A DNA stretch of 64,000 nt, taken from contig NZ_SZPR01000007.1 of the NCBI RefSeq assembly GCF_005280195.1, positions 1 through 64,000 of the forward strand. The letters run 5' to 3'. How positions within the stretch are numbered: position 1 is the stretch's first letter; each line of letters opens with the position of its first letter. Positions 35,498-43,742 of the stretch are shown piece by piece. The DNA comes from Streptomyces galbus (GTDB lineage: Bacteria; Actinomycetota; Actinomycetes; Streptomycetales; Streptomycetaceae). Both the position numbers and the translations under genes were made by a program. The notes below the pieces were generated by a model. The model did no database searches. It saw only the letters and a program-made list of their open reading frames with translations, and was not told the DNA's origin.

Positions 35498-36181
35498 ATG
35501 TTCGGCGTCATCGACCTCCCCACCTACCTGGCAGGACTCGTCCTGATCGTCCTGCTGCCAGGCCCCAACTCGCTCTACGTGCTGTCCGTCGCCGCCCGCA
35601 GGGGCGTACGGGCCGGGTACCGGGCGGCGGCCGGTGTCTGGTGCGGGGACGCCGTGCTGATGACCCTGTCCGCCGCAGGCGTCGCCTCGCTGCTGCAGGC
35701 CAACGCCGTGCTGTTCGGCATCGTGAAGTACGCCGGGGCCGGCTACCTGACGTGGCTCGCGGTCGGGATGATGCGGGCCGCGCGGGGGATGTGGCGCTCC
35801 CGGCGCGAGCGGGGCGCGGACGGGGAGGCGGCCGGGGACGCGGCCGGCCCGTCCGCGGGCGCCGGTGCTCCCGCCGCCGAGGAACGGCCCTTCCGGCGCG
35901 CCCTCGTGGTCAGCCTGTTCAACCCCAAGGCGATCCTGTTCTTCGTCGCCTTCTTCGTTCAGTTCGTCGACCCGGCCTACGCCTACCCGGCGCTGTCCTT
36001 CGTCGTCCTCGGGGCCTTCGCCCAGGTCGCCAGCTTCCTCTACCTCAGCGCCCTGATCTTCAGCGGCACCCGGCTCGCGGCGGCGTTCCGCCGGCGCCGG
36101 CGGCTGGCCGCGGGGGCCACGAGCGCGGCGGGCGCGCTGTTCCTGGGCTTCGCGGTGAAGCTGACGCTGGCCGGCGCCTGA
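35498..36181 (+). CDS. LysE/RhtB family amino acid exporter
   Basis: Polytopic membrane exporter of 227 aa. The N-terminal signature LVLIVLLPGPNSLYVLSVAA and GVRAGYRAAAGVWCGDAVLM is typical of LeuE-like members. The SLFNPKAILFFVAFFVQFVD motif starts the second half. About six TM helices are present, with an Ala/Gly-rich cytoplasmic insert at about residues 105-130. ATG at 35498 was chosen because the hydrophobic core begins directly after it. The substrate cannot be assigned beyond small amino acids. Confidence 0.9.
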   Translation: MFGVIDLPTYLAGLVLIVLLPGPNSLYVLSVAARRGVRAGYRAAAGVWCGDAVLMTLSAAGVASLLQANAVLFGIVKYAGAGYLTWLAVGMMRAARGMWRSRRERGADGEAAGDAAGPSAGAGAPAAEERPFRRALVVSLFNPKAILFFVAFFVQFVDPAYAYPALSFVVLGAFAQVASFLYLSALIFSGTRLAAAFRRRRRLAAGATSAAGALFLGFAVKLTLAGA

Positions 36182-36210
36182 CGCTCCCCGTCCGCCGTCC
36201 CCGCGGCCGG

Positions 36211-37686
36211 CTACCGCCCGACGCCCGCGCCCACCCGCGCCGCGTACGCGTCCAGGTCCTCCGGGCCCGTGCCCGTCCAGCCCACGTAGCCGTCCGGCCT
36301 GATCAGGTACAGGCCCGTGTCGAACGGCTCCACCGGCGGGCAGGACAGCACCCGTACGCCCTCCAGCGTCCGCGGGGCCCGCGTGCCCACCGCGAGCAGG
36401 GTCCACCGCGCCCCCGCCAGCGACGCGTGCAGGCGTACGCCGTCCACCTGCACGTCCGGCACGCGGTCGCCCGCCCGCACCTCGCCCGGGGCGTCTCGGG
36501 TCTCCACGGCCAGCGACGACTCCCGGTAGCCGAGGCCCAGTTGGCGGGTGGCCGCACCGCGCCGCGCCTGGTCGCGGTGGATCGCCGTGGACAGGGCCAG
36601 GATGTGCGCGGCGACCGGGCGGCGCTCCTCCTCGTAGGTGTCGAGCAGGGCCTCGGGAGCGGCCCCGGTCAGCACCGCGGCCAGCTTCCAGCCCAGGTTG
36701 TAGGCGTCCTGCACGCTGGTGTTGAGGCCCTGTCCGCCCGCGGGGGAGTGGACGTGGGCCGCGTCGCCGGCGAGCAGGACGCGGCCTGAGCGGAAGCGGT
36801 CGGCGAGGGCCGCGCGCGGGCGGAAGCCGGAGGACCAGCCGACCTCGGTCACCGACCCGGGGGCCAGGTGGGTGCGTTCGCCGACCACCGCGCGGATGCC
36901 CTCCAGGGAGGGGTCGAGGCCGTCCGCGCCGGGGAACTGGGCGACGAGCTGGAAGTCGTCCGTCCCGGCCAGCGGGCAGATCGCCAGGAAGCCCCGGCGC
37001 GACCCGGCGCGCCCGCCGGCCCCCTCCGGGCCTTCCGGGGCGCGCGCGTCCTCCGGCGGCGGGAACAGGTGCCAGCACTCGCGGCTCAGCCCCTCGACGC
37101 GCACGTCCGCCACCAGGACCGGGTCGGGGTCCACCGTCTCCCCGGTCATGCCGATGTCCAGGGCCCGGCGCAGCGCCGAGCGGCCCCCGTCGGCCGCGAC
37201 CGCGTACCGGGCGCGCACCGGCGCCCCGGCGGCGAAGCGGACGGTCACGCCGTCGGCGTCCTGGTCGACGCCCACCGCCTCGCGGCCGAAGGCCACCCGG
37301 CCGCCCAGTTCCGTCAGCCGCGCGTACAGGATGCGGGTGGTCCGCCACTGCGGCACCATCCAGGGGGCGGTGAAGCGGGAGTGCGGTTCGCCCTCCTCGA
37401 CCGGGTCGAACATCCGGTGCTCGCCCAGCTTCCTGCCGTCCCGCCAGACCACGGCGGCCGGGTAGGTGCCCCCGGCCGTCAGGACGGCGTCCAGCACGCC
37501 GAGGTCCTCGAAGACCTCCATGGTGCGCGGCTGGAACCCCTTGCCGCGCGAGCCGGGGGCGAGCCGCTCGCCCCGCTCCACCACCAGCGCGTCCACCCCG
37601 CGCCGGGCCAGGTCGATGCCGAGCGCGAGGCCGGTGGGCCCCGCGCCGACGACGACGACGTCCGTGCGGGTCGCTCCTGTGCCCAT
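36211..37686 (-). CDS. FAD-dependent aromatic-type monooxygenase
   Basis: Class A flavin monooxygenase of 491 aa, related to polyketide and phenol hydroxylases and to rifampicin/tetracycline-modifying enzymes. It has the N-terminal FAD motif VVVVGAGPTGLALGIDLARR, the DG-type motif in YAVAADGGRSALRRAL, and GDAAHVHSPAGGQGLNTSVQ. A C-terminal thioredoxin-like domain of about 100 residues ends it. It is divergent from a TetR gene across 99 bp with three palindromes, so expression is probably induced by the TetR ligand, perhaps the substrate itself (inference). Confidence 0.9.
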   Translation of the reverse strand: MGTGATRTDVVVVGAGPTGLALGIDLARRGVDALVVERGERLAPGSRGKGFQPRTMEVFEDLGVLDAVLTAGGTYPAAVVWRDGRKLGEHRMFDPVEEGEPHSRFTAPWMVPQWRTTRILYARLTELGGRVAFGREAVGVDQDADGVTVRFAAGAPVRARYAVAADGGRSALRRALDIGMTGETVDPDPVLVADVRVEGLSRECWHLFPPPEDARAPEGPEGAGGRAGSRRGFLAICPLAGTDDFQLVAQFPGADGLDPSLEGIRAVVGERTHLAPGSVTEVGWSSGFRPRAALADRFRSGRVLLAGDAAHVHSPAGGQGLNTSVQDAYNLGWKLAAVLTGAAPEALLDTYEEERRPVAAHILALSTAIHRDQARRGAATRQLGLGYRESSLAVETRDAPGEVRAGDRVPDVQVDGVRLHASLAGARWTLLAVGTRAPRTLEGVRVLSCPPVEPFDTGLYLIRPDGYVGWTGTGPEDLDAYAARVGAGVGR

Positions 37687-37694
37687 CCCTGCTC

Positions 37695-37709
37695 CTTAAC
37701 GTTGTTAAG
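37695..37709. promoter_or_regulatory. Operator-like palindrome 1, CTTAACGTTGTTAAG
   Basis: First of three CTTAAC-N3-GTTAAg palindromes in the divergent region, 9 bp from the monooxygenase start, where its transcript leader would be. Confidence 0.65.
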
Positions 37710-37730
37710 TGCTGCCGTCGACCAGCCTGT

Positions 37731-37747
37731 CCTTAACGACGTTAAGG
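37731..37747. promoter_or_regulatory. Operator-like palindrome 2, CCTTAACGACGTTAAGG
   Basis: Longest copy, 7-bp arms around a 3-bp centre, midway between the divergent starts. Centre-to-centre distance is 37 bp to site 1 and 31 bp to site 3. Confidence 0.7.
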
Positions 37748-37762
37748 AGTCAAGCCTGAGTG

Positions 37763-37777
37763 CTTAACGGTGTTAAT
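37763..37777. promoter_or_regulatory. Operator-like palindrome 3, CTTAACGGTGTTAAT
   Basis: Third copy, with one arm imperfect, ending 8 bp before the TetR GTG. It suggests autoregulation. Confidence 0.6.
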
Positions 37778-37785
37778 TTGGCCGC

Positions 37786-38436
37786 GTGAGCACCGAACGC
37801 CGAGCCCCCCTGGACCGCGCCCGCGTCGCCGACACCGCCCTGGCGCTGCTGAACGAGGTCGGCCTGGAAGGGCTGACGCTGCGCGCCATCGCCCGCGAGC
37901 TGGACGTCAAGGCGCCCGCGCTCTACTGGCACTTCAAGGACAAGCAGGCGCTGCTCGACGAGATGGCCACCGCGATGTACCGCCGGATGACCGCCGACGT
38001 CGGCCTCGCGCCCGGCGGGACCTGGCAGGAGCGGCTGCGCGCCACCCACCACGGGCTGCGCTCGGCGCTGCTCGCCTACCGCGACGGCGCCCGGGTCTTC
38101 AGCGGCTCACGCTTCACCGGCACCGACCACGCCGTGCAGATGGAGGAGACCCTGCGCGTCTTCACCGCGGCCGGCTTCACCCTCGCCGAGGCGGTCCGCG
38201 CCTCCTCGACGGCGTACGCGTACACCGTCGGCTTCGTCATCGAGGAACAGGGCGTACGGCCGCTGCCCGGCGAGCGCCGCGAGGGCTACGACGTCGAGGA
38301 GCGGGCCCGGCTGCTGGCCGACTTCCCGCTGTCGGCGGCGGCCGGCCCGGAGATCTTCACCGACTACGACCGGCACTTCGAGGACGGGCTGGAGCTGGTG
38401 ATCGCGGGCATCACGGCACGGTACGGCCACGGCTGA
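37786..38436 (+). CDS. TetR family regulator with tetracycline-repressor-type C-terminal domain
   Basis: Repressor of 216 aa. The helix-turn-helix is VADTALALLNEVGLEGLTLR, then AIARELDVKAPALYWHFKDK. The C-terminal domain has the TetR_C_1 layout seen in TetR and VarR-like drug sensors (GARVFSGSRF, ASSTAYAYTVGFVIEEQG). It is divergent from the FAD monooxygenase, and three palindromes lie in between, a classic drug- or metabolite-inducible arrangement. No ribosome site is visible before the GTG, so the mRNA may be leaderless. Confidence 0.92.
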   Translation: MSTERRAPLDRARVADTALALLNEVGLEGLTLRAIARELDVKAPALYWHFKDKQALLDEMATAMYRRMTADVGLAPGGTWQERLRATHHGLRSALLAYRDGARVFSGSRFTGTDHAVQMEETLRVFTAAGFTLAEAVRASSTAYAYTVGFVIEEQGVRPLPGERREGYDVEERARLLADFPLSAAAGPEIFTDYDRHFEDGLELVIAGITARYGHG

Positions 38437-38460
38437 GGGCCCCGACGCGGATGTCACAGC

Positions 38461-38470
38461 GAGTTCACCC
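38461..38470 (+). promoter_or_regulatory. Shared motif GAGTTCACCC upstream of glycosyltransferase pair A
   Basis: Same 10 bases, followed by a near-identical CGgCTGT, as on the minus strand at 49330-49339. Here it lies 42 nt before a TAGAGT -10-like box (38513-38518). Confidence 0.4.
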
Positions 38471-38554
38471 GGCTGTCGTCGGCGGGACATCAAGGTGCTG
38501 ATCTTACTTTCTTAGAGTCACTTGACTTCCCGCTCAGAATCCAGGTGCGCACCC

Positions 38555-39538
38555 GTGGCCAACACACCGACCCTGTCCGTCGTCGTCCCCTGCTACAACA
38601 TCGAGGCCTACGTCACCGAGACGGTGGCCGGCCTCGTCAACAACGCCCGGGACGACTTCGAGTTCGTCTTCGTCGAGGACCGGTCCACCAAGGACAGGAC
38701 CTACGAGGCCCTCCTCGCCCTGACGGAACGGCTGCCCCGCAGCAGGGTGATCCGGCACGAGCACAACGGCGGGCTGGCCACGGCCCGCAACACCGGCATC
38801 GACGCCTCCGAGGGCCGCTACCTCACCTTCCTCGACGGCGACGACTGGCTGGCGCCGGGCTACCTGGCCCGCCTCGTCGACGTCATCGAGCGGTTCGACG
38901 TGGACTTCGTGCGCACCGACCACGTCCAGGTCACCGGCGTCGAACGGACCGTCCACCGGGCGCCCGAGGGCCGCCGCCACACCCCGCTGGACCCGCGCAC
39001 CTCGATCCTCCCCGTCGACGACACCACCATGGTCGACTACCCCTACGCCTGGGCCGGCGTCTACCACCGCCGCCTGCTGGACAAGGGGCTGCTGCGCTTC
39101 CACGACGGGCTGCGCACCGCCGAGGACCGCCCGTGGATCTGGGGCCTGCACCGCCGGGCGGAGTCCTACGTCGTCGCCAGCCTGCGCGGGGTCTTCTACC
39201 GCCGGGGCGTGGCCAGTTCGCTCACCCAGATCGGCGACGTGCGCCAGCTCGACTTCTTCCGCTCCTTCGACCTGGTCCTCGCCGAACTCGCCGACGACCC
39301 CGAGGCCGGCCGGCTGCGCACGAAGGCGCTGCGCAACTACTGCGTCGTGATCGCCCACCAGCTCCTGGACCGGGGGCGGTTCGAACGCGGCGTGGCCGCC
39401 GAGCTCAAGCGCCGGGCCGCCGAGGCGCTGCGCGCGATGAGCGAGGACGAACTGGGCGAGGCCGTGGTGGGGATGGGCGAGGAACGCGTGCACCTGCTGC
39501 GCCGGGTGCGCGGTGGCCTGAAGGGAGTGGCGGCATGA
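38555..39538 (+). CDS. Family 2 glycosyltransferase (pair A)
   Basis: Inverting GT-A glycosyltransferase of 327 aa, cytosolic or membrane-associated. The nucleotide-sugar fold begins LSVVVPCYNIEAYVTETVAG. The metal-binding DxD region is FLDGDDWLAPGYL. TAEDRPWIWGLHRR and YRRGVASSLTQIGDVRQLDF are also present in its paralogue at 48293-49276, which has the same length and supports the GTG start at 38555 (AGGTG 7 nt upstream). It overlaps the polysialyltransferase-like gene (ATGA), so the two enzymes are made together for one polymer. Confidence 0.9.
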   Translation: MANTPTLSVVVPCYNIEAYVTETVAGLVNNARDDFEFVFVEDRSTKDRTYEALLALTERLPRSRVIRHEHNGGLATARNTGIDASEGRYLTFLDGDDWLAPGYLARLVDVIERFDVDFVRTDHVQVTGVERTVHRAPEGRRHTPLDPRTSILPVDDTTMVDYPYAWAGVYHRRLLDKGLLRFHDGLRTAEDRPWIWGLHRRAESYVVASLRGVFYRRGVASSLTQIGDVRQLDFFRSFDLVLAELADDPEAGRLRTKALRNYCVVIAHQLLDRGRFERGVAAELKRRAAEALRAMSEDELGEAVVGMGEERVHLLRRVRGGLKGVAA

Positions 39539-40881
39539 TCCAGATGTTCTTCTCGGCGACGCAGTACGCGGCGGCGACGGTGACCGCCGCGATCCGCGCC
39601 GGACAGTTCGGCCCCCGCGAGGGCGTGCGCCGCATCCTCGTCGTCAGCAACGTCGCCGCCGTCCCGGAGGTCAGCACGCCCCTGGACCGGATGCCCGGCT
39701 TCGAGAAGCTGCGCCCCGAGTTCGACGAGGTGCGCTCCTGGAACGAGTTCATCTCCCCGCACCACCCGGCCGGCTGGGCACCGCGCGCCCAGGACGCCGC
39801 GCTGTGGGAGAAGGCCGTCCGCCTCGCCTGGGACCTCGGGGACGAACCGGTGGAGATCGCCTGCGAGTCGATCCAGGCCAACCCCTCCCGCGCGGTCGCC
39901 GACATCTTCGCCGACAGCCCCCTGCACGTGTACGCGGACGGCCTGATGACCTACGGCCCCACCCGCAACCGCATCCCGCACGGCATGAGCAGCCGCATCG
40001 AGCGGGTCCTGCACCTCGACCTGGTGCCCGGGCTGCGGCCCCTGCTGCTGTCCGAGTACGGCGTGCAGCCCGAGGCCGTGCCCGGCGAGGCGATGGTCGA
40101 GGTCCTCGCGCAGCTCGGCGAGTCCGGTGCCGGGCTGCTCGCCGGCCTGCTGCCCGCCGACCATCCGCCCACCGCCGTGCTGCTCGGGCAGTACCTCTCC
40201 GCCATCGACCTGATCAGCCAGGACGAGGAACAGGGCCTGCACCTGCGGATGCTGCGGGCCGCCGCCCGCGCCGGGCACCGGGACGTGCTGTTCAAGCCGC
40301 ACCCGAGCGCGCCCTCCGTCTACAACGAGACCCTGGAGGCCGCCGCCGGCGACCTCGGCGTGCGGCTCACCGTGCTGAACGAGCCGGTCCTCGCCGAGAC
40401 GGTCTTCGCGTTCCTGAGGCCGAAGCTGGTCATCGGCTGCTTCTCCACGGCCCTGATGACCGCCGCCGCCTTCTACGGCCTACCCGTCGCCCGGGTCGGC
40501 ACCGACCTGCTCCTGGAGCGCATCACGCCGTACGAGAACAGCAACCGGGTGCCGCTCACCCTCATCGACGCGGCGCTGCCCGACGCCGAGCGCGACGAGG
40601 TCGGCACCCCCTTGGAACTCAAGGGCATGGCCGAGGAGTTGACGCCGCTGGTGCGGGCCGTGGGGTACTGCATGCAGTCCCGCAAGCACCACGCCCTGCG
40701 CGAGGAGACGGCGCTCTGGCTCGCCGCCCACCTCGCCGAGTACCAGCGGTACTTCAAGCGCCGCCGGCTGACGAGCCTGCGGCTGCCCGGCGGGGCCCCG
40801 GTCCGCGCCGAGGCGCTGCGCCGGAACCCGGCCGTCCGCCGGGCCGTACGGCGGCTGCGGTCGGCGGCACGCCCCGCGTGA
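39535..40881 (+). CDS. Polysialyltransferase-like (alpha-2,8-polyST family) glycosyltransferase (pair A)
   Basis: GT-B-like transferase of 448 aa of the bacterial polysialyltransferase family, expected to use a CMP-nonulosonate. Family-type motifs are VYADGLMTYGPTRN, DVLFKPHPSAP and LVIGCFSTALMTAAAFYGLP, followed by YENSNRVPLTLID. It has no TM helix, with a basic C-terminal tail (RRLRSAAR) for membrane contact. With the coupled GT2 it likely builds the repeat of a wall glycopolymer. The paralogue is at 46926-48293. Confidence 0.85.
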   Translation: MIQMFFSATQYAAATVTAAIRAGQFGPREGVRRILVVSNVAAVPEVSTPLDRMPGFEKLRPEFDEVRSWNEFISPHHPAGWAPRAQDAALWEKAVRLAWDLGDEPVEIACESIQANPSRAVADIFADSPLHVYADGLMTYGPTRNRIPHGMSSRIERVLHLDLVPGLRPLLLSEYGVQPEAVPGEAMVEVLAQLGESGAGLLAGLLPADHPPTAVLLGQYLSAIDLISQDEEQGLHLRMLRAAARAGHRDVLFKPHPSAPSVYNETLEAAAGDLGVRLTVLNEPVLAETVFAFLRPKLVIGCFSTALMTAAAFYGLPVARVGTDLLLERITPYENSNRVPLTLIDAALPDAERDEVGTPLELKGMAEELTPLVRAVGYCMQSRKHHALREETALWLAAHLAEYQRYFKRRRLTSLRLPGGAPVRAEALRRNPAVRRAVRRLRSAARPA

Positions 40882-40956
40882 CGCCCGGGCGGGGCGCGTC
40901 GACTCACGGCATCGCACCGCTTACCACGCGTTAGCGGCACGTTCACATGGTCCCCC

Positions 40957-40962
40957 TAGGTT
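40957..40962 (+). promoter_or_regulatory. -10 box TAGGTT of a likely leaderless mRNA
   Basis: Six nt separate TAGGTT from the ATG at 40969 and there is no ribosome site, so transcription should start at the ATG. Confidence 0.5.
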
Positions 40963-40968
40963 CGGCGG

Positions 40969-42042
40969 ATGCCAGACATATCCAGCCGGGCGCCACAGGT
41001 GCATGTGCCGCGCCAGCGTGGTGGCGCGGCGCTCGTCTCCTATGTGTTGCCCGCCTTCAACGAGTTCGACGGGATCCGCCGCTTCCACGAGGAACTCGTG
41101 GCGGCCCTGTGCGAACGCCCCGAGTACGCGTACGAGTTGGTGTACGTCAACGACGGCTCCTCGGACGGCACGCTCGCCGTGCTGGAGGACATCGCGAAGA
41201 ACGACCGGCGGGTCCGGGTGGTGGACTTCGCCCGCAACTTCGGTCACCAGATGGCCATCACGGCCGGGATCGACGTGGCCCGCGGCGACGCCGTCATCGT
41301 CATGGACACCGACCTGCAGGACCCGCCCCGGGTCAGCCTGGAGCTGATCGACGCCTGGCGCGACGGCGCGGAGATCGTGCACGCCCGCCGGCGCAGCCGG
41401 CAGGACACGTTCTTCAAGCGGACCACCGCGCACGCCTTCTACCGCGTCCTGCGGTCCTCCACCGACGTCGACATCCCCGTGGACACCGGCGACTTCCGGC
41501 TCATGGACCGCCGGGCCGCCGACGAGTTGCGCCGCTTCCGCGAGCGCAGCCGGTTCGTGCGCGGCATGGTCGCCTCGATGGGATTCCGGCAGAGCGAGGT
41601 CCACTTCGACCGCGACGAGCGGTTCGCCGGGGAGACCAAGTACCCGCTGAAGAAGATGGCGCGCCTCGCCGTCGACGGACTGACCGGCTTCTCCACCGCG
41701 CCCCTGCGGATGATCACCAAGCTGGGCTTCGCGGTGCTCGCGCTGTCGTTGCTCGGCATCGTCTACGCGCTCGGCATGAAGGTGCTGCGCCCGGACATCA
41801 CGGTGTCGGGCTGGACGATGCTCATGGTGGTCGTCCTCTTCCTCGGCGGCGTGCAGATGCTGTCGCTGGGCGTGCTGGGCAGCTACATCGGCCGCACCTA
41901 CAGCGAGGTGCAGGGCAGACCCCTGTACACGGTGCGGCAGATCATCGCGCACGGGACGGACACCGCTCCCGCCCCCGCCGCCGCCCCCGTTCACGTCCCT
42001 GTCCCCGTCGGCGGTGACGGCACCGGCCATGGCGACCGATGA
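40969..42042 (+). CDS. GtrB/DPM1-like family 2 glycosyltransferase with two C-terminal TM helices
   Basis: Membrane GT of 357 aa that typically moves a sugar from a nucleotide donor to polyprenyl phosphate. The N-terminal GT-A domain has SYVLPAFNEFDGIRRFHEEL, VYVNDGSSDGTLAVLEDIA and VIVMDTDLQDPP; FRLMDRRAADELRRFRERSR is the usual acceptor region. Two TM helices (about residues 240-310) end in QGRPLYTVRQII. Directly followed, with overlap, by a GtrA flippase gene, the standard pairing for lipid-linked sugar donors used outside the cell. Confidence 0.92.
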   Translation: MPDISSRAPQVHVPRQRGGAALVSYVLPAFNEFDGIRRFHEELVAALCERPEYAYELVYVNDGSSDGTLAVLEDIAKNDRRVRVVDFARNFGHQMAITAGIDVARGDAVIVMDTDLQDPPRVSLELIDAWRDGAEIVHARRRSRQDTFFKRTTAHAFYRVLRSSTDVDIPVDTGDFRLMDRRAADELRRFRERSRFVRGMVASMGFRQSEVHFDRDERFAGETKYPLKKMARLAVDGLTGFSTAPLRMITKLGFAVLALSLLGIVYALGMKVLRPDITVSGWTMLMVVVLFLGGVQMLSLGVLGSYIGRTYSEVQGRPLYTVRQIIAHGTDTAPAPAAAPVHVPVPVGGDGTGHGDR

Positions 42043-42475
42043 CCTGATGCCCGCCGGCGCCGGCACCCCCGCCCCCGCACGCCCCGAGACCCGCGGGCGG
42101 GCCCGTGACGCCCGGCAGCTCATCACGTACGCGCTGGTCGGCGGCAGCGGTGTCCTGCTCGACCTGGGGGCGTTCCTGCTGCTCTACGACGTCGCCGGCT
42201 GGCACGAGCAACTGGCCAACGTCCTGTCCACCAGCATCGGCATCACCAACAACTTCGTGCTGAACGCGCTGTTCACCTTCCGCAGGCGGGACCGCCTGCT
42301 GGTGCGCTACCTGCGTTTCTACGCCGTCGGCCTGACGGGCATCGCGCTGACCTTCGTGCTGCTCGCGGTGTTCTCCCGCGGCCTCGGCATCGACCCGAAC
42401 CTCGTGAAGGCCGGCTCGCTGCCCGTGGTGCTGCTCTTCCAGTTCGCGCTCAACAGAAAGTGGAGTTTCGGATGA
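42029..42475 (+). CDS. GtrA family membrane protein (putative lipid-linked sugar flippase)
   Basis: Four-TM GtrA protein of 148 aa from ATG 42029; GTG 42014 in frame is possible. Signature segments are LITYALVGGSGVLLDLGAFL at the first helix, ISIGITNNFVLNALFTFRRR and the C-terminal LFQFALNRKWSF. Proposed to flip the GtrB product across the membrane. It overlaps the GtrB gene by 14 bp and the next gene by 4 bp. Confidence 0.9.
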   Translation: MATDDLMPAGAGTPAPARPETRGRARDARQLITYALVGGSGVLLDLGAFLLLYDVAGWHEQLANVLSTSIGITNNFVLNALFTFRRRDRLLVRYLRFYAVGLTGIALTFVLLAVFSRGLGIDPNLVKAGSLPVVLLFQFALNRKWSFG

Positions 42476-43740
42476 ACCTCGGCGTCATCGGCGCGGGAGC
42501 CACCGGCCTGACCGCAGCGTACGACGCGGTCGGGCAGGGCCACGCGGTCACGGTCCTGGAGGCCGCCGACGAACTCGGCGGGCTCGCCGCGTCGATCACC
42601 GTCGGGGGAGTGCCGCTGGAGCGCTACTACCACCACATCTTCCGCAGCGACCGGCAGATGATCGAGCTGATCGAGGACCTCGGGCTCGGCGGGTCCCTGC
42701 GTTTCCACCGGACGACGACGGGTGTGTTCCGGGGCGGCCGCACGCACCCCTTCAGCACCCCGCTGGAGATGCTGCGCTCACCGCTGTACGGGCTGCCCGC
42801 CGGCATCCGCTTCGGGCTGTCGTCGGCCTGGCTGAAGGTCGTGCGCGACGGCGAGCGCTTCACCGACCGCACGGCGCTGAGCTGGCTGAACAAGTGGGCC
42901 GGGCGGCGGGCCACCCGGGCCGTGTGGGAGCCGCTGCTGCGCGGCAAGTTCGGCGACCGCGCCGACCAGGTGTCGATGGCCTGGCTGTGGGCCCGCGTGC
43001 ACTGCCGCACCTTCGAACTCGGCTACCTCGACGGCGGGTTCGAGCGGGTCTACGCGACCTTGCGGGACCGGATCGCCGAGCGCGGCGGCAAGGTGGAGTT
43101 CGGCAAGCGGGTGGACACCATCCGGCAGCCCGACGCGGGCGGGCCGGTCACCGTGCGCACCGCCGACGGCGCCTCCTACGCCTTCGACCACCTGATCGTC
43201 ACCACCCCGCAGCCGGCCTTCGCCAAGGCCGCCGAGGCCCCCGCCGACGACACGGTGTGGCGCAACCAGTACCTGGGCGCGACCTGCTTCGTCCTGGAAC
43301 TGGACCGCAGCGTGATCCCGTACTACTGGCTCAACATCAACGAGCCGGACTTCCCGTTCCTCGCGGTCGTCGAGCACACCCGGATGATCGACCCGGCCGT
43401 GTACGGCGGGCGGCACATCCTCTACGTCGGCAACTACGTGGAGCGCGACGACCCGCGCTTCACCACCGAGCCGGCCGAGCTGCTGGACCGGTACCTGCCG
43501 TGGCTTAAGCGGATCAACCCGGAGTTCGACCGGGCCTGGATCCACGACTGGCACTTCTCCCGGGCGCCCTTCGCGCAGCCCGTGGTCACACCCGCGTACA
43601 AGGCGCTGATCCCCGGGCACCACACGCACCTCGACGGGGTGACGCTCGCGACGATGGCGCAGATCTACCCGCAGGACCGCGGCCAGAGCTATTCGGTGGA
43701 GCTGGGCCACAAGGCGGCCCGCATCGCCGGGGCCGCCTGA
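42472..43740 (+). CDS. NAD(P)/FAD-dependent oxidoreductase, amine-oxidase / UDP-galactopyranose-mutase-like fold
   Basis: Flavoprotein of 422 aa. The N terminus has an FAD motif (LGVIGAGATGLTAAYDAVGQ, then VLEAADELGGLAAS). ERYYHHIFRSDRQMIELIED and the C-terminal TMAQIYPQDRGQSYSVELGH are typical of a protoporphyrinogen-oxidase-like family common in polysaccharide clusters and loosely related to UDP-galactopyranose mutase. It may act on a lipid- or nucleotide-linked sugar. The ATG overlaps the GtrA stop (ATGA). It ends 2 bp from the convergent GT-C gene. Confidence 0.85.
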   Translation: MNLGVIGAGATGLTAAYDAVGQGHAVTVLEAADELGGLAASITVGGVPLERYYHHIFRSDRQMIELIEDLGLGGSLRFHRTTTGVFRGGRTHPFSTPLEMLRSPLYGLPAGIRFGLSSAWLKVVRDGERFTDRTALSWLNKWAGRRATRAVWEPLLRGKFGDRADQVSMAWLWARVHCRTFELGYLDGGFERVYATLRDRIAERGGKVEFGKRVDTIRQPDAGGPVTVRTADGASYAFDHLIVTTPQPAFAKAAEAPADDTVWRNQYLGATCFVLELDRSVIPYYWLNINEPDFPFLAVVEHTRMIDPAVYGGRHILYVGNYVERDDPRFTTEPAELLDRYLPWLKRINPEFDRAWIHDWHFSRAPFAQPVVTPAYKALIPGHHTHLDGVTLATMAQIYPQDRGQSYSVELGHKAARIAGAA

Positions 43741-43742
43741 CC

